The position numbers and the translations under genes were made by a program. Below the pieces are notes generated by a model. It did no database searches. It worked only from the letters and a program-made list of their open reading frames with translations, and had not been told where the DNA came from. 64,000 bases of DNA from CAYPPG01 sp964412555 (GTDB lineage Bacteria > Hinthialibacterota > Hinthialibacteria > Hinthialibacterales > Hinthialibacteraceae): positions 1-64,000 of the forward strand of contig CAYPPG010000005.1 of assembly GCA_964412555.1 (NCBI GenBank), written 5' to 3'. Positions 25,749 to 35,157 of the stretch are shown in pieces (position 1 is the stretch's first letter; every line of letters starts with the position of its first letter).

Positions 25749-27227
25749 ATGAATGGTATAAAAGAGATGACACAGATTTATAGAACATTGATTTTAGTGG
25801 CAGGTCTTTCATTGCTTGCAGGATGCGGCTTTTTCGGAGGTGGAAAATCTTCTACATTCCAAGGGAAAGCGACCGGCGAGAATTGGGGGAAACCGGAGAA
25901 GCCTCAATTTAAAATCCCCGTCACCGTCCAGCAAATCGACCGAGGGCGAATGTATGCCTATCTTCAGGCGGTTGGAACGGTTGTTCCAATAAAAGAAATC
26001 GAGATCAAACCGGAAATGACGGGGCGGATTTATTACACTCAACGTTGGATGGAAGGGGATGAAGTCGAAAAAGGCGCATTGCTGGCCAATATGGACGATC
26101 GAGAGTTGACTCTCAATATCAACGATGCGGAATTGCAGCTTGAAATCGCCAAAGCGCGGGTCGAACCGGCAAGCGCCCAACTTCAGCAGGCGATCAAGGA
26201 TGAAGCTTTTAATAAGGAAATGTACAATCGGGGCGCGATTTCCAAAGCGGAATATGATCAGGCTGTCCTGGCGAGAATTCAACGAGAAAATTCTTATGAG
26301 GAAGCCCTTAAAAACGTTGAAGCCAGAAGGATGGCCTTGAAAAAAATGAAACAGGAGTTGGAAAAAGTGCCGATTGTCATTTCTTTTAACGGCGTGCTTC
26401 TTCCGGCGAAACAAAGTTTGGTCAATTCCCAGCGAGAGAGCGGAGAAACCGATCTGACATTGATGAATGGTTTGATGGTGGGACAAAGTTCCGTTCTTTG
26501 CCGCTTGGCCAACATCGATCAGGTCTATGTCGCCTTGGATGTTCCTGCGAAAGATTTGATGGAAGTGCAAATCGGGCAGGATGTGGAGCTCGAAATTTAT
26601 TCCCGAACCGGCAATGATTTTCGGGGAAAGGTGCAAGAGATTTCAACGGCATTGAATGCGAATACGAGAACCTATACGGTCAATGTTCTTGTGGATAATC
26701 CCGATCATGAACTTCGTCCCGGAATGTTTGCAAAGGCGCGCATCATAACCGAAGAGCGATTGGATGCAATCAGTATTCCTCGGAATTTAATTACATTGCA
26801 GAACAACGAAGAAGTGGTGTATGTCATCGAGGAAAAGCCATCGGATGAAGTCAAAGGAGCCACGGTGGAAAATCAAATGAGACCGTTTCAGGAGCGGGAT
26901 GGTAAGCCGTCGATTGCCAATTCAGGCGGTGGATTTGAAAAAGTGGCCATGGCTTCCGACGATGTTCTTCCCGCAACGGAAGAAGAGGTATACGAAGAAT
27001 TTCCAGCCGAAGAGCAACAGGGAACAGAAGATGTTCCGATGATCGCGAAAAAGCGCGTTGTAACGACGGGAATCGAAAATAGAGAAGAAGTGGAAATTAT
27101 CGACGGGCTGAAAGAAGGCGATCTGCTGGTTGTCCTGGGGTATGAAACATTGACGGATGGTGTCGATGTGAATGTCACCATTCGAGAAGAAGATAATCCT
27201 CTTGGTGAAATTGCATCCGGTCCCTAA
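25749..27227 (+). CDS. Periplasmic adaptor (membrane fusion protein) of RND type, lipoprotein
   Basis: This protein of up to 492 residues links inner-membrane pumps to an outer-membrane channel. A lipoprotein signal with lipobox LLAGC puts the Cys at residue 20 from ATG 25767 (26 from ATG 25749). Then come a barrel-sandwich half (GTVVPIKEIEIKPEMTGRI), a short helical hairpin (residues about 115-205), the second lipoyl half and beta-barrel (ISFNGVLLPAKQS; VYVALDVPAKDLMEVQIG), and LRPGMFAKARI. An acidic insert (about residues 360-430) is unusual. It is the only adaptor in the seven-gene cluster, so it probably serves both RND permeases. Confidence 0.9.
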   Translation: MNGIKEMTQIYRTLILVAGLSLLAGCGFFGGGKSSTFQGKATGENWGKPEKPQFKIPVTVQQIDRGRMYAYLQAVGTVVPIKEIEIKPEMTGRIYYTQRWMEGDEVEKGALLANMDDRELTLNINDAELQLEIAKARVEPASAQLQQAIKDEAFNKEMYNRGAISKAEYDQAVLARIQRENSYEEALKNVEARRMALKKMKQELEKVPIVISFNGVLLPAKQSLVNSQRESGETDLTLMNGLMVGQSSVLCRLANIDQVYVALDVPAKDLMEVQIGQDVELEIYSRTGNDFRGKVQEISTALNANTRTYTVNVLVDNPDHELRPGMFAKARIITEERLDAISIPRNLITLQNNEEVVYVIEEKPSDEVKGATVENQMRPFQERDGKPSIANSGGGFEKVAMASDDVLPATEEEVYEEFPAEEQQGTEDVPMIAKKRVVTTGIENREEVEIIDGLKEGDLLVVLGYETLTDGVDVNVTIREEDNPLGEIASGP

Positions 27228-27311
27228 GGACTTCATGATCCCTATGTCAAATTGAATCGGGGAGTTACTGTCCGAGATTTAGAAGATTCATTGTACAGGG
27301 AGGCAATGATC

Positions 27312-28190
27312 GTGGAAGTCGTTTGTTCCGATATCAAAAAAACATATCCGGATGGCAATGAAGCGTTGCGGGGTGTGGATTTGCAGATTCAGGAAGGATT
27401 GTTCGGTCTCTTGGGACCGAATGGCGCCGGGAAAACCACTTTAATGCAGATTCTCACTCTTCTTTTAGAGCCGACTTCCGGCACTCTTACCATCGGTTCG
27501 TACGACAGCCGAAAACATCCGAATCAAATCCGTGAACTGCTAGGGTATCTTCCTCAATTTTTCGGTTTTTTCCCCGAATTGACGGCGCGGGAATTTTTAT
27601 TTTATTTGTGTTCATTGCGAGGCGTGAGTGGAAGAGAACTCAAAAGGCAAGTGGACGAAGTGCTTTCGTGGGTTCGATTGCAAGAAGTATCCAATAAGCG
27701 GCTCAAAACATTTTCCGGCGGGATGCTGCGCCGAGTGGGGATTGCTCAGGCTCTGTTGGGTAATCCGAGAGTGATTATCGTGGATGAACCGACGGCGGGT
27801 CTCGATCCGGAAGAACGGGTCAATTTTCGGAATCTTCTGTTTGAACTGGGACAGGACCGAATCGTGATTCTTTCGACTCATATCGTAAAAGATATCGAAG
27901 AAACATGCACACAGATGGCGCTGATGCTTGACGGCCGCATTCGTTTTCATGGATCTCCATCGATTTTCGTACAAGCGGCCAAAGATGAAACGTGGGAATT
28001 TTACGGAAGCCAGGAAGATGTCGAGAAATTGTCCACTTATCCGAATCTGGTTTCCGTCCGGGAAGATGAACGAGGAATCTGTTTTCGCGTTATCTCTTCC
28101 ACATCCCCTCGGGACAATGCGCGGATTGTCTCTCCCAATTTGGAAGACGCCTATGTGCGCTTTCTCGAACAGCAAAAAGACGCTGCGTAA
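27312..28190 (+). CDS. ABC transporter ATP-binding protein
   Basis: This protein of about 292 residues is a complete ABC ATPase: Walker A LLGPNGAGKTTL, Q-loop YLPQFFG, signature FSGGMLRR, Walker B VIIVDEPTAGLDPEERV and switch LSTHIVKDIEE. It is closest in pattern to ATPases that work with ABC-2 or M1-peptidase-fused permeases. GTG 27312 lies 8 bases after GGGAGG (27298-27303); ATG 27306 lies only 2 bases after it, so GTG is favoured. The ABC permease gene starts 12 bases downstream. The C-terminal tail PNLEDAYVRFLEQ is shared with the ATPase fused to the second RND protein. Confidence 0.92.
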   Translation: MEVVCSDIKKTYPDGNEALRGVDLQIQEGLFGLLGPNGAGKTTLMQILTLLLEPTSGTLTIGSYDSRKHPNQIRELLGYLPQFFGFFPELTAREFLFYLCSLRGVSGRELKRQVDEVLSWVRLQEVSNKRLKTFSGGMLRRVGIAQALLGNPRVIIVDEPTAGLDPEERVNFRNLLFELGQDRIVILSTHIVKDIEETCTQMALMLDGRIRFHGSPSIFVQAAKDETWEFYGSQEDVEKLSTYPNLVSVREDERGICFRVISSTSPRDNARIVSPNLEDAYVRFLEQQKDAA

Positions 28191-28202
28191 AGAGGTGAAA
28201 CG

Positions 28203-29060
28203 TTGTCAACAACATACGAAGTCAGCGAGCGGGAGCACGGGAAGATCCGTTCACTGCTGAAACCATTGGCGGCGGTTTGGTGGTGTATCTGTCATCCGAA
28301 GCAGGTCTATTCCAATATTGTCTACGCGCTGAAGACGGTGCGATCCCTATTGGCGGTGGGAATCGTTTGGATGTGTCGGGAAATCGCTTATTGGTTTCAT
28401 TTGTTCCTGTATACGTCTCGTCAATTCCTGCGTGTCGAAGCGTATTTGTCCATTTTGGGCGCCTTCGCTTTTTTCGGCGTGATACTCATGCAGGATATGA
28501 GTACAAGCCCGCGGATGATGTTGGAATATTGCTACATTTATTTCACGGTGGTGATGGTTCTCCTGTCCATGAATCTTCTCCCGCGTGAGCGGGAAAGAGA
28601 TACGTTGGAAATCTTATGGAGCCAACCGATGACGCGTGGCAAACTCATCGTGATGCAACTGATCACCCTCACGATTTGGATTTTTATGTTGTGTTTGTTT
28701 GTCGTTGTATTTTTCCGGTTGTTTGCCGCTTATTATGAAGGATTGTGGATTACGATGTTATTAGTCATTACATCGTCATTTGCCGTGGGCGTGATTACGG
28801 TTTTGATATCGACATTTTGCCGTCATGCCATCGCCACGGGGCTGGTATCCCTGCTGGTTTTCGGGATTCATTTCTTTTGGCTGCGGGAGCTGGGGCCAAT
28901 TGTCATGTATCATAATCCCATCTCGGATTATCAAGCCTGGGATCAGAATATCAGTCCATTCGGCATCCTGTTCAATCGCCTATTTCTGTTCGTGCTGGTT
29001 GGTTTTGTCTTGGATTATTTGTTTCGAAGACTGCGGCAAACAGCACGATGGTTTACATGA
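28203..29060 (+). CDS. ABC-2 type permease
   Basis: This 285-residue membrane protein has about six TM helices after a soluble N-terminal stretch of about 80 residues. The hallmark LLPRERERDTLEILWSQPMTRG between helices is typical of ABC-2 permeases, as are the following helices. TTG 28203 is the start, with GAGGTG upstream and no better codon. It would pair with the ATPase before it. Confidence 0.85.
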   Translation: MSTTYEVSEREHGKIRSLLKPLAAVWWCICHPKQVYSNIVYALKTVRSLLAVGIVWMCREIAYWFHLFLYTSRQFLRVEAYLSILGAFAFFGVILMQDMSTSPRMMLEYCYIYFTVVMVLLSMNLLPRERERDTLEILWSQPMTRGKLIVMQLITLTIWIFMLCLFVVVFFRLFAAYYEGLWITMLLVITSSFAVGVITVLISTFCRHAIATGLVSLLVFGIHFFWLRELGPIVMYHNPISDYQAWDQNISPFGILFNRLFLFVLVGFVLDYLFRRLRQTARWFT

Positions 29061-29105
29061 TCGATCCATGAAAATTAGAAATGATTTAGTTCAAAGTGAA
29101 ACGTT

Positions 29106-32100
29106 ATGACTGATCCGATTCAAGCCGGTTTTGAACCAACCCAGGACGATCTCCAACGGGATCCTGACGGAGAGCAAGAAGAAAGAGGGATCACTCACCG
29201 AGGGATGGGAGCGGCTGCATTTGCCGTGCGTTATCCCGTTACCGTGAGTATGTTTTTTATCGGTGTCGTGTTGTTAGGGTGGATTTCGCTGAGCAAATTA
29301 CCGACCAATCTGTTCCCTGATCTTCGCGCACCGCGGATTACGGTTATGGCCGATGCCCCAGGTCTGGCTCCGCAGGAAATCGAACGTATCGTGATCGAGC
29401 CGTTGGAGGGAAGAGTCGGGACCATCAAAGGGGTAAAGGAAGTGGCCAGTGTATCCCGTGCGGATGCCGGAGCCATCGTGGTCGATTTCCATTGGGGAAC
29501 GGATATGGACTTCGCCATGTTGGAGGTGAAGAAAAACGTTCAGGGCACCAATATCGAAGAGATCGAGGAGATTTCAACATTACGGTACGATCCCAATGCC
29601 CTTCCCGTGATGACGCTCGGATTGTATGGAAAGCGCAGTTTGGAGGAATTGCGTTATCTTGCGGAACGAACGGTGGGACCTGCCTTGGAACGGATTTCCG
29701 GTGTCGCCCGGGCAGAAGTGACCGGTGGTTTGGTGCCGGAGGCCCAATGTGTCTTGAATCCGGAGTTGTTGCATTTTTATAATTTAACCATCGATCAAGT
29801 GGCCGGCGCCTTGGAAGAAGCGAATGTCAGTACCTCGGGGGGATGGGTCGATGAAGGAAATCAGCGGTTTCTCATTCGGGCGATCGGTGAAATCAAAAAT
29901 ATCGAACAGCTTTCCCGTACGGTGGTCGGCTATTCCAATGAAGTGCCGATTTACTTGACCGATTTGGGGGAAGCCAAGTGGGGATATGAGGAACCGATCA
30001 ATTCCGTCCGGATGAACGGCCAAGACGCTGTCGGCATAGCGTTGTATAAGGAAGCGGGCAGTAATACCGTAGAAGTCGTCAAGGATGTACGTGCTTTCTT
30101 GGGGAAAGACGAAGCCACTGTGGCGATGATGAATCAAGGAGGACAATCCAACGGCAGGGGTGGACGGCCCGGTGGGAGAGGCGGTCGAGGACCGGATATC
30201 ATTCCCAAAGATACTCAAATTGAAATCGCCTATGATCAATCGCTGTTTATCACACGATCCATTTCCGAAGTCAAAAGCACAGCGATTCAAGGAATTATGT
30301 TAGCGGCCATTGTCTTGCTTGTGTTTTTGCGGAATATCCGAACAACGTTGATCGTTGCGTTGGCGATTCCCGTTTCGATTCTCGCCACGTTCAATCTGAT
30401 GTATTTCATGGACTTATCCTTGAATATCATGACTCTCGGAGGATTGGCGTTGGGAGCGGGGATGTTGGTGGATAATGCCATCGTGGTTATTGAAAACATC
30501 TTTCGGCGAAGACAAGTCGGTGATACTCCGACTCAATCGGCGACGCGAGGAGCCGGAGAGGTGGCTTCGGCGATTGCGGCTTCGACATTGACAACGGTGG
30601 TCGTGTTTGTTCCTATCGCGTATATGGGCGGTGTGACGGCGCAGCTTTTCAAAGAACAAGCATTGACGGTCGTTTTTTCCTTGTTGGCGTCTTTGGTGGT
30701 TGCGTTGATGATGATCCCTGCGTTGTGTGCGCGGTATCTGAAGGGAGCACCGCCGGCTCAGGAGGAAACCGGGGGGCTGTATTCGAGATTTTTATCGTTG
30801 ACATTGCGGAAACGGTTGTTGACGTGCGTGATAGTTATTTTGATTTGTATTGCCAGTGTGCCGTTATTGATGGAAATCAAGCAGGAATTCATTCCGCAGG
30901 CGGCGGAGACTCAATTTATCATCAAAATGAGAATGCCGCCCGGCACACGCTTGGAAACGACGGAGTTGGCCGCCCGGAATATCGAGGGGTGGTTGACGCA
31001 GGATTTGGGGGATTCGATCGAACACGTTTTCACGCGTGTGGGACAGAAACCCGATGATACCGGTGCGATCGATGAAGAACCCGAAGGACCCAACACGGCG
31101 CAAATTCTGGTTTCACTGAAAGAGAATTCCCCCATCGACGTCCCGCGGGTGATCGAATATCTGGAACCGAAATGCGAAACGATTCGTAACTTAGAAATGA
31201 ACTATTTGATGTCGCAAACCTCTCTGTCTACACTGATCGGAGGGGAAAAAGCGGCGATTGTGGTCGAAATCAAAGGAAGAAGTCTGGAAACTCTCTCCGA
31301 ATTGGCGCGACTGGTCAAAAACAGCATGGATCAGCTCCCGGAAGTGGCGAATGTACGCACCACGATTCTGGAAGGCAATCCGGAGGTGCATTTGATCCCG
31401 AATCGGACGCTTATGGTTGAAGCGGGACTCGATCAGCAGCGTTTGATTGCCCTTGTTCAAAATCAGTTGCGCGGGCAAGTGGCGACCAGTATCCAGGATG
31501 TTGATCAGACCAAAGATATCCGGGTTCAATTCGGGGATGGGAAAATGAATGTTCCTGAATTATTGGAAACCATTGTTCCTGTCGGGGGGGACCGCGCGTT
31601 GACGTTGGGGCATATTGTCGATGTAAAAATCGAGCCTGGCCCTCGGGAAATCTTGCACCGCGAGCAAGAACGGATTGCACGTGTGCTCGCCGATGTAGGA
31701 GAAAACAGCAAATTGAGCGATGCAATCGGAGCCGTGAAGGGAACCATCGGAAGTATGCAGACACCCGAGCATTATTACATCAACTTCGGAGGCGAGGAAG
31801 AACGGAGGCGCGAATCCTTTGAACGGCTGCGGTTCGCATTGATCCTGGCCTTGATTCTTGTGTATATGGTCATGGCGTCTCTTTTCGAATCCTTGCTGCA
31901 CCCCTTTGTCATCATGTTCTCGATGCCATTGGCGGCGGTGGGGGTTATTTGGGCGTTTTATTTCACCGGGCAGACACTGAATCTGATGGGGTATATCGGG
32001 ATCATCATGCTGGCTGGAATCGTGGTGAACAACGCCATCGTGCTGTTGGATTACATCAATTACCTGCGGCGGGATGAAGGAGTGGAAATGCGGGAAGCCA

Positions 32101-32378
32101 TCGTGCGGGCCGGCTGCCGCCGGCTTCGCCCGATTATCATGACGACATTGACAACGGTTTTGGCTTTGCTTCCGCTTGCGCTCGGTTTCGGAGAAGGCGC
32201 GGAGATCCGTGCGCCGATGGCGATTGCGGTGATCGGAGGGCTGCTTTCCTCGACCGTATTGACGCTGCTGATTATCCCGATTGTCTATAGTATTTTTGAA
32301 GATGCCAAAGCCGGCGTCGTTGGTTTGTTTAACCGGATGAGCAACCGGCCGGTTCATCTGGAAAAACAGGAAGCATGA
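29106..32378 (+). CDS. RND family efflux permease
   Basis: This 1090-residue inner-membrane pump has the standard RND duplication: TM1 near residues 40-60, a large periplasmic loop, TM2-6, TM7, a second loop and TM8-12. TM4 carries LVDNAIVVIEN (first Asp of the AcrB pair kept, second Asn), and TM10 carries GIVVNNAIVLLDYINYLRR. Both variants are common in non-proteobacterial RND proteins. Residues about 346-362 form a Gly/Arg-rich insert (GRGGRPGGRGGRG) just before TM2. Substrate is unknown. It sits between two ABC permease genes. Confidence 0.93.
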   Translation: MTDPIQAGFEPTQDDLQRDPDGEQEERGITHRGMGAAAFAVRYPVTVSMFFIGVVLLGWISLSKLPTNLFPDLRAPRITVMADAPGLAPQEIERIVIEPLEGRVGTIKGVKEVASVSRADAGAIVVDFHWGTDMDFAMLEVKKNVQGTNIEEIEEISTLRYDPNALPVMTLGLYGKRSLEELRYLAERTVGPALERISGVARAEVTGGLVPEAQCVLNPELLHFYNLTIDQVAGALEEANVSTSGGWVDEGNQRFLIRAIGEIKNIEQLSRTVVGYSNEVPIYLTDLGEAKWGYEEPINSVRMNGQDAVGIALYKEAGSNTVEVVKDVRAFLGKDEATVAMMNQGGQSNGRGGRPGGRGGRGPDIIPKDTQIEIAYDQSLFITRSISEVKSTAIQGIMLAAIVLLVFLRNIRTTLIVALAIPVSILATFNLMYFMDLSLNIMTLGGLALGAGMLVDNAIVVIENIFRRRQVGDTPTQSATRGAGEVASAIAASTLTTVVVFVPIAYMGGVTAQLFKEQALTVVFSLLASLVVALMMIPALCARYLKGAPPAQEETGGLYSRFLSLTLRKRLLTCVIVILICIASVPLLMEIKQEFIPQAAETQFIIKMRMPPGTRLETTELAARNIEGWLTQDLGDSIEHVFTRVGQKPDDTGAIDEEPEGPNTAQILVSLKENSPIDVPRVIEYLEPKCETIRNLEMNYLMSQTSLSTLIGGEKAAIVVEIKGRSLETLSELARLVKNSMDQLPEVANVRTTILEGNPEVHLIPNRTLMVEAGLDQQRLIALVQNQLRGQVATSIQDVDQTKDIRVQFGDGKMNVPELLETIVPVGGDRALTLGHIVDVKIEPGPREILHREQERIARVLADVGENSKLSDAIGAVKGTIGSMQTPEHYYINFGGEEERRRESFERLRFALILALILVYMVMASLFESLLHPFVIMFSMPLAAVGVIWAFYFTGQTLNLMGYIGIIMLAGIVVNNAIVLLDYINYLRRDEGVEMREAIVRAGCRRLRPIIMTTLTTVLALLPLALGFGEGAEIRAPMAIAVIGGLLSSTVLTLLIIPIVYSIFEDAKAGVVGLFNRMSNRPVHLEKQEA

Positions 32379-32388
32379 GGATGGAACC

Positions 32389-35151
32389 ATGATCGCAAAG
32401 ACATTGAGTACAGCCTATTATGAAGCGCGAATGAGCATCAGAGGGTGGCGTTTCTGGCTGCTGCTTGCGTTGATGGTAGCCATTTCATTCTTTGCCCGGA
32501 AGGATTATTTGCAGCTGGCGGGAGAGGGTTATTTTCTTCATGTGGCGTATAGTTTTCAACATCCCAGTTTTGGTCTGATGTTATCCGTCATTTATCTGGG
32601 GGCTGTGGCATTGGCGCTGGATACCTGCGGACGGCTGCGCCGTACCCATATGGATAAAATCCTCTTTCCACTTCCTGTCAATCCCATGGAATTGATTTGG
32701 GGACGCTTCTTGGGGGTTTTGTTCATCATCATGCCTTTAAGCGCGTTCGGGATTTTTTCCTTTGGACTCTGGCAATTTTTGTACGGTCACGGTTTTGTTG
32801 TCTGGCAGCCATTTTTCATTGCTTATACAATCCTTATTCTTCCCGTTGTCGTTCCTGCGATAGCCGTGACAATCACCATGCGTACATTTTTAAAACATGA
32901 TTTTGCGGCGTTGTTATTCGGGGGGATTGTCGTAGTTGGTCTTGTGTATGTTGGAAGTAAAACCGGAACATTGTTGAATATCAAAGAGCCAATCCGGCGT
33001 TTGGCCGATGCGTCGCCGACCATCGGTGTGCGGTTGGACTTCAGCCTCTATTGGATTCAGTTTCTGGCGCATACACTCGTGAGTGTCACGATACTCTATT
33101 TCGCTCCCTTGTATCTACGCCGGCAGGAACCCCAGCGGTGGATCATCGCCCGAAATAAACGGTACAGTATTTTTGCCATGCCGATGTTTCTCCGTTGGCT
33201 TTCCAATCTACGTTTTGATTCTCATTTGGGATGGGCGTTTCGATTGATGCTCGTTACGTGCATTTTGTTGTCGGCGGGAGGCGGACTTTGGGCGGCCTAT
33301 CATTATCAAGAACTCATTGCCAAGCGGGAGGAACTTACCCGTTTGGAGAAATTAAATCGGGAAAACGGGATTTCCGGTGAGGCGATCGATATGAATCTGG
33401 TTCGACTGGATATCGATCCTTATTCCACGTATCAGCGGATGGATGTGAAAGCCGAGATTGCTTTCGAGACTACGCAGGAAGCCCAAAAAGTTGGTTTCGA
33501 AATCGATCCTCATTTTATCGTGGAATCTGTGTCGCTGGATGGGAAGCCCTGTCCGTTCAGTCAACGGGCGGCTCAACTGCGGGTTGCCTTTACGGAACCT
33601 CTCAAAGCAGGAGAGGCGCACACGATTGTGATGGAATATCATCGCGATACACACGAGTTATATAAGCCGTATTCCGCGCTGGAAGGAAAATGGTATCCGG
33701 TACCCTGGAAAAAAATGCTCACCCGCCATAGAAGTCAATGGGTAGAAACAGAAGGTGATCTCTTCGAAGCGGAAATTACTCTTCATTTGAAAGAGGATCA
33801 AAGCGGGGCATTTGCCGGTGCTCTCGTCTCTACCGAGGAAGACAATGGCGATCGGACCGAGAAATGGCGCACCTTCTATCCGGTCGATGGATTGCAGATT
33901 TATTGGGGGGATTTCGATTATGTGGAAGAAGAGCGGGAAGGATACCGTCTTCGATTTTATCATCTGCCCTATCACGGTTATCAAGCGCGGGTGTATATGG
34001 AGGAAGTCAAGGAGCAGGAGGAATATGTGGTCGAGAAATTGGGCCGGCTTCCTTTCCCGCAATTGACCTTGATCGAAACTCCGTACGAAAAGCCAGCTGA
34101 ACAACGGCATTACAGTTGGTATTTCGGAATGTGGGGAGAGTGGCGAGGCTCGGATCGCGCAGAAAAATATCGAGAAATCATGCCGGGTTTGTTGCTGGTT
34201 TCGGAAAACTTAGTCTCATATTTGCATGAGAGAATGTGGCTGCTCGAGCGGATGGACCGCGATCCGCGCACGATTCCGTTTTTTCAACAATTGCCGTCGA
34301 CATTACGATATCTACACGATCAATTTTACAATAGCCTGATCAGCGTCTATTTCGATCAATCGCTGCATCCCACCGGTGAACTTTCCTTTTGGCTGCGTGA
34401 GTATTTGTCCGGTTATGCTTCGAAATTGTTGGAGCGGAACAATTGGCGCCAGAGGAACGAACTCAAATTCGATATAGGAAGCCGGATCGATCTTCCTATT
34501 GTTGTAGCGAAGGAAAAATCCCTGCTCGAACTGCATAAAGAAGGTTTGAAACCCAATTTGGAGCGCAAAAGGGGAGAGGGATTATTCCGTATGATTCACC
34601 ATTTGTTGGGGGATGAAACGTGGTGGACCCTGGTCAAAGAGATCTTTCAGGATTTCCGCTTTCAAGAAGTGCCGGTCGAAGTATTCTGGAAGCGAGTGGA
34701 AGAGGCCTATGGAGAGGATCTTACTTGGTTTCTCAATGATTGGATAAAAGGCACCGCTCTTCCCGAATACGAAATCACTTTCGCAGAAGCGACGCTTCAA
34801 GAAAGCGACGATAGTTACCGGGTAAAATATGACACCACCATTCGCGTTAAAAATCATGGGACGGGCAAAATGGCGGTGCCGGTATTTCTCGAAACGGAAA
34901 TGGATTACGTTTTTCGGAATCTTTGGTTGGATACGGGAGAGGAAGGAACGTTGAACATCACGGTTCCTCATCGTCCGCTGTATGCTGCGATCGATCCGGA
35001 ACATTGGGTATTGCAAGTTCCTTTGTATAACGAGGAAACACGTTCTCGAGACCGGTCGGAGCTGCGTGTGTATATCGAAGGAGATGACCGATCCAAAGGA
35101 GTGGGACGGCGAAGCCGACATCGCCGCCGCCGCGGACATTGGCACTGGTAA
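32389..35151 (+). CDS. ABC permease fused to a degenerate M1-peptidase-like domain
   Basis: This 920-residue protein starts with an ABC-2 permease-like part: six TM helices in the first 250 residues, then one near 285-305. The remainder is a large extracytoplasmic part with the fold pattern of M1 aminopeptidases, a known combination. The zinc motif HExxH is HDQFY at residues 643-647 and the downstream region is WLREYLSGY at 668-676, so at least one zinc ligand and the catalytic Glu are changed. The C-terminal end after the peptidase part is Ser/Arg/His-rich. GAGGA precedes ATG 32389. It probably forms a transporter with an ATPase from the cluster. Confidence 0.85.
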   Translation: MIAKTLSTAYYEARMSIRGWRFWLLLALMVAISFFARKDYLQLAGEGYFLHVAYSFQHPSFGLMLSVIYLGAVALALDTCGRLRRTHMDKILFPLPVNPMELIWGRFLGVLFIIMPLSAFGIFSFGLWQFLYGHGFVVWQPFFIAYTILILPVVVPAIAVTITMRTFLKHDFAALLFGGIVVVGLVYVGSKTGTLLNIKEPIRRLADASPTIGVRLDFSLYWIQFLAHTLVSVTILYFAPLYLRRQEPQRWIIARNKRYSIFAMPMFLRWLSNLRFDSHLGWAFRLMLVTCILLSAGGGLWAAYHYQELIAKREELTRLEKLNRENGISGEAIDMNLVRLDIDPYSTYQRMDVKAEIAFETTQEAQKVGFEIDPHFIVESVSLDGKPCPFSQRAAQLRVAFTEPLKAGEAHTIVMEYHRDTHELYKPYSALEGKWYPVPWKKMLTRHRSQWVETEGDLFEAEITLHLKEDQSGAFAGALVSTEEDNGDRTEKWRTFYPVDGLQIYWGDFDYVEEEREGYRLRFYHLPYHGYQARVYMEEVKEQEEYVVEKLGRLPFPQLTLIETPYEKPAEQRHYSWYFGMWGEWRGSDRAEKYREIMPGLLLVSENLVSYLHERMWLLERMDRDPRTIPFFQQLPSTLRYLHDQFYNSLISVYFDQSLHPTGELSFWLREYLSGYASKLLERNNWRQRNELKFDIGSRIDLPIVVAKEKSLLELHKEGLKPNLERKRGEGLFRMIHHLLGDETWWTLVKEIFQDFRFQEVPVEVFWKRVEEAYGEDLTWFLNDWIKGTALPEYEITFAEATLQESDDSYRVKYDTTIRVKNHGTGKMAVPVFLETEMDYVFRNLWLDTGEEGTLNITVPHRPLYAAIDPEHWVLQVPLYNEETRSRDRSELRVYIEGDDRSKGVGRRSRHRRRRGHWHW

Positions 35152-35157
35152 GTTACT

